From the NCBI GenBank assembly GCA_028554795.2, contig CM068827.1, positions 139,010,493-139,074,492 of the forward strand: a stretch of 64,000 nucleotides of DNA, given 5' to 3'. This DNA is from Sinohyriopsis cumingii (Eukaryota > Mollusca > Bivalvia > Unionida > Unionidae). Positions 24,290 through 35,600 of this stretch are shown here, one piece after another. The translations under genes and the position numbers were made by a program. Below the pieces are notes generated by a model. The model was not told the origin of the DNA and ran no database searches. It saw nothing but the letters and a program-made list of their open reading frames with translations. The stretch's first letter is position 1. Each line of letters opens with the position of its first letter.

Positions 24290-25880
24290 GGGTTAGCAAG
24301 CGAAGGTTAAAGTCGAATGTAGTGTGAGAGTATGTAGCTTTAATCACATCCTCCATAAATAGTTAAATAGGTCCATGAGGCAGCAATGGTTTGAATTTCA
24401 TGGTCTTTAATTTTCAAGAAAGACAGGTCCTTATTGTTAAGGGAATGCCAAGCTCACTCAATAATCAACCTAGCAATTGTGGAAGCTGGAATGTCAGCTG
24501 AACCATTCATGCAGAGGAAAAGATGCTGCTTCCTACCTTTCTTTTTGGGGCCCTGAGTGGTCTAAAGCTCACACCATTACAGATCACTGCCATCTCACCT
24601 CTGTGTGGGTTCGAGTCTTGGGTTCAGCCAATGTGGGTATGTGAGAAATCTTGCCATTAGCTTCTAGTGGGTCAGTGGTTCTTTCCGGGAATTTTCCCAG
24701 GTTCTTCCTCCACTATTAATACTGGCTGCCATGTATAGCCTATCTTGTGCTGAGAAATGGCATTAAAGCCTACAACAACTACAACTTTTCTTTTGCATTT
24801 AGAGGCTTCCAAATAAAACTGTTATGTCCTAACTGGACATAAAAGCCTATCTGAATTATCCCCAGAAAAGATACCGGGGATCTCAACTGAAAGTATAGAC
24901 ACCAAAAGAATCTGAGAGGTCTTATTTGCTGAAAAAAAAACCTGCTTGGCAATGGAGATTAACTGACTAAGAATTCCTGTTGAACCTGATGCAGCCCTGC
25001 TATATGGACAAGACATAAGCTTACTCCTTTGTCTTGAAGATGTTAAAGTGAGTAAGACAGGGGATACCCCCAATGTGGCAAGGTCATGGGATGGTCCACC
25101 AGTTCACCAACATCATTGAACCATGATTGCTGGGATCAAAATGGGCTGAGCCTGACTTTGTTGGATGGCAAAATTGAGCATACAATCCCACTTAAGGCTG
25201 AAACCATCCACTACCCAGGTGGTCTAATCATGGACTGGGGAAACATAAATGGGGAACTTCTTGTTTAGCTTGATGGCAAACAAGTCCACCAAATGAGTCC
25301 CCCAAAGTTAGAACAGGGAGTCTGCTTTGGATTGGCAGAGTAACCATTCCTTGAGGATTTCACTACCATCTTCCCTTTCCTTGACAGACAGCCAAAATGG
25401 TTTCTTCTGCTGGGAATGTGGCATACTCTGAAGGTAATTCTTGCCAAAGTTGCCTAGTGAAGGAGGTTCCAATCTCCATGCAGACAGAAGGTGAATGTTT
25501 GCCTCATTGTTGCCCGAGGTACAATGCCATAAATGTGTTGTCAAAGACCATCACACATCAACTTCTTATTTGGTGGATGTACACTGAAGGTCTAAAAACA
25601 CTGCACCCATTTCTAAATTTTTGATGTGGGGGTAGATTGTTTCCAGGACCATGAACCTGGCTCTAAATGAATGTCCCACCCTAAATCTGGTGGGTCTGCA
25701 AAATGGGAGGAGGGAGAGGGTGTATGGGGGACTCCAGCCAGAAACATGTTTATGGCATCTCCCAGAGGCAATCATGAGCGGAATCTTCTGGTTCATCCTA
25801 ATGACAGAAAAAATTCTCATCACATGCTGTGCAAAAGAAACTTTGGCCCTGGGCTGGTGACTTTTAAAATGTCATAAGCC
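24290..25880 (-). pseudogene. DIRS-like tyrosine-recombinase retroelement remnant, copy 1
   Basis: DIRS elements are retrotransposons that integrate by a tyrosine recombinase (YR) rather than an integrase. On the minus strand, across several frameshifts, are an RNase H-like region (about 25880-25450) and the diagnostic HIPSRRN...CLSRKG boundary motif near 25420. A linker follows with PIYVSPVHD and a WVVDGFSLKWD-like motif (about 25250). A YR C-terminal half includes DRLLCPVRT (about 24830) and DHEIQTIAASW (24372-24408). Family members have HxxR in that last box. Here the Arg is Gln, so the catalytic tetrad is broken. A SINE-A is inserted at 24547-24786. Neither end of the element was recognised. 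The same orientation and domain set as copy 2 indicates one family. Confidence 0.78.
24547..24786 (+). mobile_element. SINE-A copy 5, inserted in a DIRS-like element
   Basis: SINE-A with a short deletion in its tRNA-like head. It interrupts the tyrosine-recombinase region of the minus-strand DIRS-like remnant: recombinase-related reading resumes on both sides. Flanking T/C-rich sequences (CTTTCTTTTT and CTTTTCTTTT) look like a target-site duplication. Confidence 0.87.
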
Positions 25881-27444
25881 CTGACTCAAATTAAATAAGC
25901 CCTGAAACCAGTTTCCTAGTGCACAAAATTGCCCCTTTTTTAATATTGTTTGTCACATACCACTGCAACTGTTGCACTTAGATATGAAAAGATAAAACCC
26001 AAAAAATCACAAATTGTGTGTTTATGTGGATCTCAAAATATTTCACTTAATGTTTTCCAAAAGATCCTGAGGTCAGCCACTGTCTAAGTGCTCTATTAAT
26101 GTTTTTACTCAGTGGATAAACTATTTTATGTTCATTAGCATCTGAAGTGTGTCTTGATTTATAGTTTTTGTTTACACTTTTGATGTTGATTATTGGTGCA
26201 TTTTAATGTTTTTTTAACCATTGCTGCATTACACTGGTATAAGCGTGAGTAAGGGACAGCTCAATTATTATTCATTAAACTTTATTTTGAAACATCTTGA
26301 ACAACACAATAGCTATTAAACAAGACCATTTGAAAAATTCAAAATAATTAACAAAGTGTTTTGGCACAATCATTTTTGTGGGTCTTTACCTTTTATCTCC
26401 ACTCCACCAAAGGATGGCCAATATTTAATCAAAGACTCAGAAGCCAAAATGATCACATTTTATCCCATTATTACTTGCATTCCTCAAAAAACATCCCATT
26501 TGGCCCAAACTCTCCAGATCACAACAATAAAGTAATCAATTAATAGCTTGTGTATACACACTATACTTATTTTCATTACACGGCCACACAACATTGCACT
26601 GGTTACAGTGATTGCTGGAACAGTGCTGGTACCCGCTATATTTGTTCTGACTGATTTCTGCACTGCACATAAATATCCAAAATGGTATTTTAGAATTACA
26701 TCTATGTAGACAAGTTGCACTAGTTGTAGGTAAGCCCGGCAATCTGTTCCCTATTAACAAGTCACATGCATCGCTTTGTACCCAAAAGTTTTGTTTTCAA
26801 CAGCCATATGATAAGTAGATGATTTTCTTAAGGCAAGGGTATACAAGGGATAAATATTAACAATTTACTAGTTTTCAACATCTTAAAAATAAATCTCCAC
26901 ATTTCATCAGCAACAATAAAGTTTAAATTGATCAAAGTTTTCTCAAATTGTTTTAAAAATACCTAATGGGCATCGCACTTAGAATACAAGAGGGGCCTAA
27001 TCTAAAATCAGACAGGCCTCGAGCATCGGGCTATGATTTTTTTAGCACTGATATGGTCTGGGTATTTTAACTCGGAACAGTATCAGCTATGTAATAGCAA
27101 CTGGTATTATACTACTGATATTAAAATTATCAGATCATAATACATTTGTCATATAAAAAAATGGTTCCATATTCAATTAAATATGGTCTGAATCTGCTGG
27201 CACCAATGAGATGTATTTTAAGTTCATCAAAGGCTGAAACTAACATGAGTACTGTAAAATGTTACATTATACAGCCACCAGGAGTCAAAAAGTACAATAC
27301 TTTTATGTAAAATCTTCATTTACTGGTCACATACTCAGGTACTAATAAGAATGGTACCAGTTTAACTCCTGTGCTATGCCACTCTCATTTTGAAGTTTAA
27401 CCCCTCAACCCCAAATCAGTAAGTTTCTTCCTAGCCTCATATGC

Positions 27445-27590
27445 AAGTCATCTACAAAGTTTAGTCAAATTGAATATAGTCATCTACAAAGTTTAGTCAG
27501 GTCAAGTCATCTACAAAGTTTTCTCAGATCAAGTCATCTGCAAAGTTTAGTCAAATCAAATGTAAGTCAAATACAAAGTTTAGTCAAGTC
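27445..27590. repeat. Degenerate tandem repeat of about 30 bp
   Basis: Five units share AAGTCATCTACAAAGTTTAG with variable TCAAATC endings. It lies in the intergenic region. Confidence 0.8.
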
Positions 27591-28339
27591 ATATGATACT
27601 GAACATGATTAGTTTTGCTGATATAGTTTTTCCATCTTTCAGTCCCTTGAAATTGACTTTTGACCCCAACATGAACTGGCATCTCTGCTCTCTCAGATGC
27701 AAGCCAACAACAAAGTTGTCAATATAAGTAATAAAAAAAATTTAAGATATTCTGCAGAAACCTTTTTATTTTCTTTGTACGGTCATAATGACCATGATAT
27801 ATTGACCCCCAAATCAATAGGCGTCTTTCGTTTCTCAAATGCAAACCATTTTACAAAAGCTTGGACAAGGTATCTGGGATACAAGTCAGATTCTATGCAA
27901 AGTTTCCATCTTTCAGTCCTTTGACCTTGACAATCCAAAATTAAAAAGTTTCTTCCGTGCCACAATTTCAAGCTACTGAAAACATTTGGCAACAGTGATA
28001 TGGTGGAAAATTCAAAAATTCAAGTTAATGTGTGGAAACATAATTGGGAACAGAGGACTGGATGGATAACAACAACCTACGTAAAGAATGTGTTCTTCAC
28101 TTAAGTCATCTTGAATTTCCCAAAAAAACTTGTTGGGAGTTGATATTAAAATAAAAATGTTTGAATTCAGAATGTTCACAAGCATGTGCACAAATGATTA
28201 GATGGAAAGCCAGACTGGAGAACAGATAGACACCATTTTCCATGTCCTTTGCTGATGTGGTGGAGAACAACAAGCTGTCCATGTTCATGAGATATATTAG
28301 CCAAGGAAGCATATATTTATAATAACAACTCTGTGCATA

Positions 28340-29522
28340 ATATAAAATTTATTAAATTTTATTATGATTAAGTACAAGTAAGTTAAAAGGTGAAAAATCA
28401 AGATAATGGCAAATACGAAGCATACATCCTCTAATGAATCCAAAATTTGATTAATATGAAGGTTGTAACATTTTACTGGATATTATTATCTTTTGTTAAG
28501 TGCAATACATGACTCAAGTCTTAAAAAAAGATCAACTTCATGTGAAAAATCCTTCATAAACTTGGTTTTCTTAAATCTGAATAATGGCAACAACAAAAAA
28601 ACCAAATTGCAAAACTCTACTTTCTATTACTGTTTCAAAGTTTCTAGTTGTAATGCCCTAGAATAATATAAAAAAAGGATGTATATCAAGACTGACAAAG
28701 GCTACTAACTCAAAATCTTATGAAAACAGGAATGTAAATACCTTCTACCAATGTTCATATCTGTAAAGGTACATTTATGCCATGCAATATAATTAAAAGA
28801 ATAAAATCAAGATCTGAAGTATTAATACAATCGACCAAACAGAAATTAAACCAGAAAACTCTTAAGCATCATTAGTCTCCTATATAAACATCTGGAACAT
28901 ACAGAAAGCGAGTAAAAAAATTTAAACTTATTTGTTAAATTGAAAGCCCATATTTTAAAGGACTTTCAACAGTAAAATCAGACAGATCAAATGAAGATAA
29001 TTCAATTATTTAAAATTATAGCAATTTACAAAAATAATTTAATACAAATAAAGTATCCTGTTGTATTTGAGTTAATGATCATACATTATTTTAAGTATAT
29101 TGTATATAAGTTTATGGAATTGTGCTTATATGTATAGTTTCTTATTGCACCAATTAATTTGGAAGTCCAAGCTTGAATGTAGTATTCATCGACATGTACC
29201 TGTCATTCAGTCAATGAGGTAACAAGGTTTTCAAACACTTAACATTGAAATAAAATGTCTGAAATTAAAATTCACTGACTATATACAGGCAAGACAAGTA
29301 AAACCTTCAAGACAGTATCACCTTAATATGGACAAACAAATCTTTAAATCCGTATAAGGCAGAGGAATGCACAATCACAGATACAGATGGACTGATAGTT
29401 GAACTCCAGTCCTAGAGAAAAAGTCTGTATAAAACTCATGATTTATGAATGAAAAAAGTGGCACGAAATCCAACCAACTGTGAGTAAAAGAAACTCGTTG
29501 TGAATAGCACTGGGTACATTTT
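28340..29522 (-). other. SLC25A20: Probable SLC25A20 3'UTR (limits uncertain)
   Basis: AT-rich, non-coding sequence follows the stop codon. On the minus strand two overlapping AATAAA hexamers lie at 28348-28363, and an ATTAAA variant lies at 29038-29043. Either could end the transcript. Nothing else is recognisable in the interval. Confidence 0.35.
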
Positions 29523-29600
29523 TTAAACAGCTGTGACTTCTTTTTCCGGGAACAACCAATTTAGGAACTTCAGGGTTAACTCGTATCCCATGAAGCAAGC
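29523..29600 (-). CDS. SLC25A20: SLC25A20 exon 9 with stop codon
   Basis: Preceded by the acceptor TTTCTTTACAG, it codes for [17 protein letters not shown] followed by PEKEVTAV and TAA. This matches the vertebrate C-terminus ACFLGFEVAMKFLNW in both position and character. It completes transmembrane helix 6. It lies 6.3 kb from exon 8, across an intron that holds two hAT elements and a SINE-B. Confidence 0.93.
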   Translation of the reverse strand, partial: ACFMGYELTLKFLNWLFPEKEVTAV

Positions 29601-32600
29601 CTGTAAAGAAATTATAATAACAATACAATTAATGTTTATGTAGCAGGATGTAATACAAAAGATCTAAGGACAAATGTAACTAATAAATTTGTCACATAAA
29701 TATCAATTTCTGTGAAACTTCCAACAACAATAAGCTGATCAATTATTAAAATACATGTGTATGATCTCTTCCTTAAAACACTGTCCATAATATTTCCATC
29801 ATTTAAACTTTTGGATGATGATGGCATTAGCACAGTAGACGTGTGAATCTAACTCGTGACCAGTTGCCCCTTGCTCAATGCAATTAGCAAGTATTGTCAA
29901 CATTTGATGATGCCTAGAGCCCACCAAAGTGGGAAGGTAATTAAATTGGAAATCAATGGAATCACTCATTTGTTTGAGCCAGTCTCATGTATGAACCAAC
30001 TTCAACCATTAGACTTTACTTAAATCCTTGTCAAAGATTAATGCTGAATGTATGTGGCTCAAGTGAAAATGCATCAAAGATCAGACCTAATTATCCATGG
30101 TTGTAAGAATATTAGACTTGTTTAATTCAACAATTTGGGGGTTATTTACCCATCTAAGATTTGTCTACCAGTGTTCTTGGTGGTACCAGTGTTCTTGGTG
30201 GATGTGATGTTGGCAACATGGTTTTGTCAGAAAATCAGTGAAGTGTGCGCTTCAATACTCTGGTGTTTCATTAGTAATTGTGCCTCAAGCGTAAGCTTTA
30301 GTATTTTCCAGTCATAAGCTAAGGCTCACAATGAAATCCACAAAAATTGGTCCACCGTGAAAATAAGTAATACCAAAGTAGCATGACTAAAAGACAGCAG
30401 ATATAATTATTTTTTGGACCTTATAGTGTCATAATTTATGAGATAGCATTACTTACTGACAGAGGATATCACAATATCCCTGATATCTAACTGTACCATA
30501 GTTTATGAGATAGCATTACTTACGGACAGAGGATATCACAATATCCCCGATATCAAGTCATTTTATTAAAATAATAATTAAATAAACAGATCTATATTTT
30601 AACCATTATGTATAAATACTGTAAAAGCACACAAAAAATGCATGTGAATGATTTTAAAAAACGAAGACTTTAAAAATTCTTTTACAAAATCAGCCATCTT
30701 GTTGCTCCTAAGTTTATTAAAAACTGAGGTTGCCTGTACTTTGGTTGAATTTGGCAACTGTTATTCAAAAGCATGTTCAAGAACCATACAGGTCTATTAA
30801 GCAAAATCAAACCTAGGATACAGTGTGAATACATACATGCCAACCCCTGGCAAGGAAAAAGTGTAATCCAAGTGGACAAAAAGAGTAATCCAAGCAAAAG
30901 AGTAATCCACATGTAATATGATACAAATTAAATGAGTTTATGTGCAAAATGATTTATTTATTCTCTGGACTTATAACATCAATTACTGATTCAAATTTTC
31001 TTATATAACACTTTGAGCTTTAAAAAGCAATAGACTCTCATATTGCATTTCAAAACACTTTGTACTAGCTGAGACTATAAATGTTTTGCACACCAGTAGA
31101 GCATTAAGTGCTGGGTTACAGAGCCTGGATCTGAATTCAGTTTTACTTTTGTTAACAATGCTAAACAATCTCTCACAGTCAGCATTAGAATGGTAAAGAA
31201 CCAATATTCCTTTCATAGCCTGACAAAGAAGAGGAAATTTATATCTTCCAGTTACTGGATCTTTTAGCTGGTAAATAAGATGAAAAAAATCAACCCTGTC
31301 CATATGAAGTACATTGTCAGGTAGGGTGCCAACTTGATACTTCAGGCGTTCTCCTTCTAATTTATCAGCAGCCTTTCCTACACATAGAGCATCATATGAC
31401 AGAGACAACCTGATATGAACAATAATGGAGTAATTTTTCAAAATACACAATGCAACTCCTTTATGAATTTCAGTCATCACTGATGCAGCATCAGCTGAAA
31501 ACCCCAGACAGTTCTGCTGACTTATATTTATTCAAAGCATTATCAAGCAAATAAAAAATTGTTTTCTCCATTGGAATCTACTGTTAATTCTGGTAATGAA
31601 AGAAGAGCACTCTGACTTTGCACTTTTCATTGTCAAAGTCTCTTACACAGACTGGGTACAACTTTTTGTCATCATAATCACTACTCCTGTCTTGTTGCAA
31701 TACTAAACGGCCCAATATTCATGGTTTCTGCAATTTTACGTGAAGTATATTCTGCTAAACACCAAACAATATTAGATGATTTTGTTCTTGCACATGCATA
31801 TTTTCTGCAATTCTGAAATCAGGAAACATCCGTTTGAACAAAGGACCAATGTAGTCTTCTACCGCTAGGGGTAGTCTGTGTTCTATTAAGAATTCGGTAC
31901 ATAATAAATCTGCATTTATAAAATTGGTGTCCACAATTTAGTTCTGCTGTAAAAAAACGAAGTCACCTTAGTACTGAAGTTAGTAAAACGAGCTAATTCA
32001 ATGCTTTTTTGTTTTACCACCATGACCAATATTAAAATCCTTTACACACAGCCTGCAAGTGGCGTGAAGCTGCCCTAGAAAGGAACACTGTAATATGTAA
32101 TTCATGTGTTAATCTCTGAATAGATTTTTTGTCTTTTCTAATCCATCTGTGAAATTATTGGAAAAAGCATAATGGCTGGCATGTATGCAAATACGATTGA
32201 TTGATTGATTATTCTTCTGTCCAGGATGTCAGTCAAGGTTCAGTCTAAGCAGAGATGCGAATCCATAATAAGAATGATTATCAGTAATCTTAGTACCATG
32301 TATACTTGCTTATAAACTGAATCAAACTGCAAACAACAAAGATCCTAATCTGCTATAGCATGATGTACATACACATTAGGGTCTATATTGTTGGTTCTAC
32401 TAATTACTCCTAACAAACTACACAGATATAAATCTGCCTGCACATTATGCGATGGTAGATCTAGGTCTTTGCAGTTTGCAAAATTGGAGTCATCTTATGT
32501 GCAAGTATATGTTGTATCAATTTTTTTCTTCATGATCTACTTAGCCAATTCAAAATGGATACTGTGTTTATTAAAACTAACAAACTTCTACTGCATCTCT

Positions 32601-35600
32601 AAATAATCATTTATATACAGTTCCTACACACAGTATATAAAAATGGTACTAACAGCTGCCTCACTTGGCACTCAGCAATAAGAGGTTAGTGTTAGGACTG
32701 GTCAGCCTGGTGTCAGGATAATGTGACTGGGTGGGACACCATGCTACATGTCTGTGGCAATACCCCAGTGCTAGACATTACTATAAACTGCCACACTGCA
32801 GACATCATAGCGATATGACTGAAAAATTGTTAAAGCTACGTTAAAAATCCAAATCACACACACACACACCTACACATAGTAACAATTAATGTCCAGTAAG
32901 AATAAATGGTGAATATTTTATTCTATCAATTCCAGAACTCATTTAGCATTACTTGCCAAAAACAACAACCATAAACATTGTTTTTTCTCACAACTATCTT
33001 AATTATTCATTTCTGTCAACATCGTTTACATATTTACAGCCTAATCAACTGAATTCTTGTTTACTTATAGAATGATTAGCACCCTCTGCATAAGAAAACC
33101 ATAAAATGACCAAAAATTGGATGCTCATAGCTGCCAACCTTCCAGGCTCACAATTAGTGAAAATAGGGATAAAAAGTCGTGAATTTGGACACGAATTCGT
33201 GAATAATACTATGACAATAACTCCATCCACTCTGACTACTCCGACCGTCAATACTACACTATATCAAGTTAGCAAAATAAAAATAAAACACTATATATAT
33301 GCAGAAATATTTATTTATCAAGACATGATATTGTGGCAGACTTGAACTTCCTCAAATGCTTGATCGTAAATTTGTTTCTAAACAGTTCCGACTTCTTGCC
33401 TGCTGGTTGATCTTGGGGACTAAAATTGCTGACAAATTTTCTGCAGCTAAGGAGGCCTTAAAGTCTGTCTTATTTTTCCTCACTAAAGAAAATACTCTTT
33501 CCTTGTCACTGTTGCTGTGAGGAATGCACAGGAGCTGCAGCATTTTTGGTTCTTCCACAGGAAAATTTGGAAGCGATTTTCGAGTCCGGGAACATATGTC
33601 AGAACAAATGTTTAGCATGGTCTCCAACTGATAAAGGTAGATTGTGTTCGACACAGGAAAACTCACAAATAATGCTTAAGCGTTGGCAGCCTGCGGGTCT
33701 TCCACCAATGGTTTAAAATATTCCAGAGCTGAAATCTTCGAATTCTTAATTTTCCCAACTTATACGATTTCTTTGCAACCGACATTCTTCCTCACATCGT
33801 CTCTGCGATGGCACACTGAGTGCAAAAAGCATGAATGAATATCAACGTTTAATGACAGAATGCACGGCCAAGTTTTGATATATTCTAAATTAAACTTCAC
33901 TTTTTGAGTAATACATTTCTTTTTCCTTGGCGGTGAAGACATTTTCAAAATCTTACATGCGATGCTGAACGGTAACTCGAATCAGTGTTTCGACGCATGC
34001 GCGGAGCAAATTTCCGGTTAGGCCCCAGTTTCTCTCAAAACCATTTGTAAAACTACTCTTATACATATAGATTAAAATAGGCTAAAATGCTTGCGACCGG
34101 GCCAACTGTACTAATCGGCTGTAGATCTACTAATATTATGACCAGCGGTACCGGACCGTTTCGGCAACTGCGAATATCATGACTAGCGCTTAACGGGAAA
34201 ACGGTTATTTTATTAAAGATTTAAAATAACTGAGGATCGGAAAATTCGTGAATTTTTGTCTTACGGCGTGAATTCGTGAATCGCTGAAAAAGTCGTGAAA
34301 TTCACACCAAATTCGTGAGGGTTGGCAGCTATGGATGCTGTCAGATCTTTCTACAGTACTGTGAAGTTGGAAGTTGTAAGGTCCTATTTTAATCATACTG
34401 ATTGCAATTACAAACTATTTCAAGATTTTATACAACAAATATTACTGACATATTTAAAGATCATATTCAGGGCTACAACAATTTTTGTTTCTGACATAGG
34501 ACCAGGACAAGTGGCTTTTAAAATTTGACTTGCCATACCTTAGACTCCACTTGCCCAAAAGGGCCGTATTCTTTATTACCATTGTTATTTTTATATGTTG
34601 TAAGAAACTATTAGATTTAAAAAACTACAAAAACACGATTTTAATCACGTATTTTCTCTGTTTATTTGTCTCTCAAAATAAACTTAAGAAAAAACGATGA
34701 CTTGGTTTACGAAAAGAAAATTTGATTCCACTCCATATCAAGGCAATGTTTATCAAGATCCTTACGTCAACCAGTACTCAAATAGTTCATACTCTATAGT
34801 GTACTTCAGCAACAATTATCTGTGACTTTGTTTATATAAATTCTGATTCCATTTCACTTAAAGCATCAATTTATATTTTTTTTATTGTAATCAGTACTAT
34901 TTTCATCTTTCAAAAACAACAGCTTTAATGTTCACAATTAATTGCTGTCACAGTGCTGAGGATGCATCACAGTTTGGAAAATACCCATGCCATAATTCAG
35001 TGGAAACAGCAGCTAGCAGCTCTATTAACTAATGAATCAAAATAATGACTGTGCAGTAAATGTGAAAAATATTCTCATGGAAACTTTTAAAGCTGCTAAT
35101 CCACTTACTTTCCTCAATTGGCATTCAACTGAATGGGTACCAATTGATGGGAGAAACCCCTTATCAAAGTGTGAACAAGTGACATCAAACACACAAACAG
35201 CTCATTTTAATGTTCCTAAAGGACAAGTGAGTGCTAATTATAGGTAACTAATGAAATGTCAAGAGCAGAAATAGTATTGTTCCTTCTTCATTTGTCATGT
35301 ACACAAACAGTTTTACATACAATTAAAGAAATAGTCTTCTTAAGGATGAGGATAGAGTAAACTGAGTATTTAATCATTTACCAGTGTCTTGTTGAAATCA
35401 TTCCACAATGCTTTTTTGTGAGCAAGAGAAAAATTAGGCAAATATTTTAAAAATACTGTAACAAAGTTACTAAAATTATACAGGGGTATGTCCAAGAATA
35501 ACTTTCAAGTTAATTCTGCTTTTAATCAACATTACAAAATTTTGAGAAAAAAAATCATTTTTCATCACTCAAGGAGAAGAAATCAGGCTATAAATTGAAT

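Larger units (their letters stand above)
15430..28340. other. Intergenic region between the convergent genes
   Basis: Holds SINE-A copies 4 and 5, SINE-B copies 3 and 4, a possible third SINE (21.1 kb), DIRS-like copy 1 and a 30-bp repeat. A block at about 17.2-20.0 kb has slightly higher GC but no recognised protein similarity on either strand. It includes a 40-bp duplication around 17470-17556 (ACATGCCARAATCATGGCAC twice). No host gene is supported here. Confidence 0.7.
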
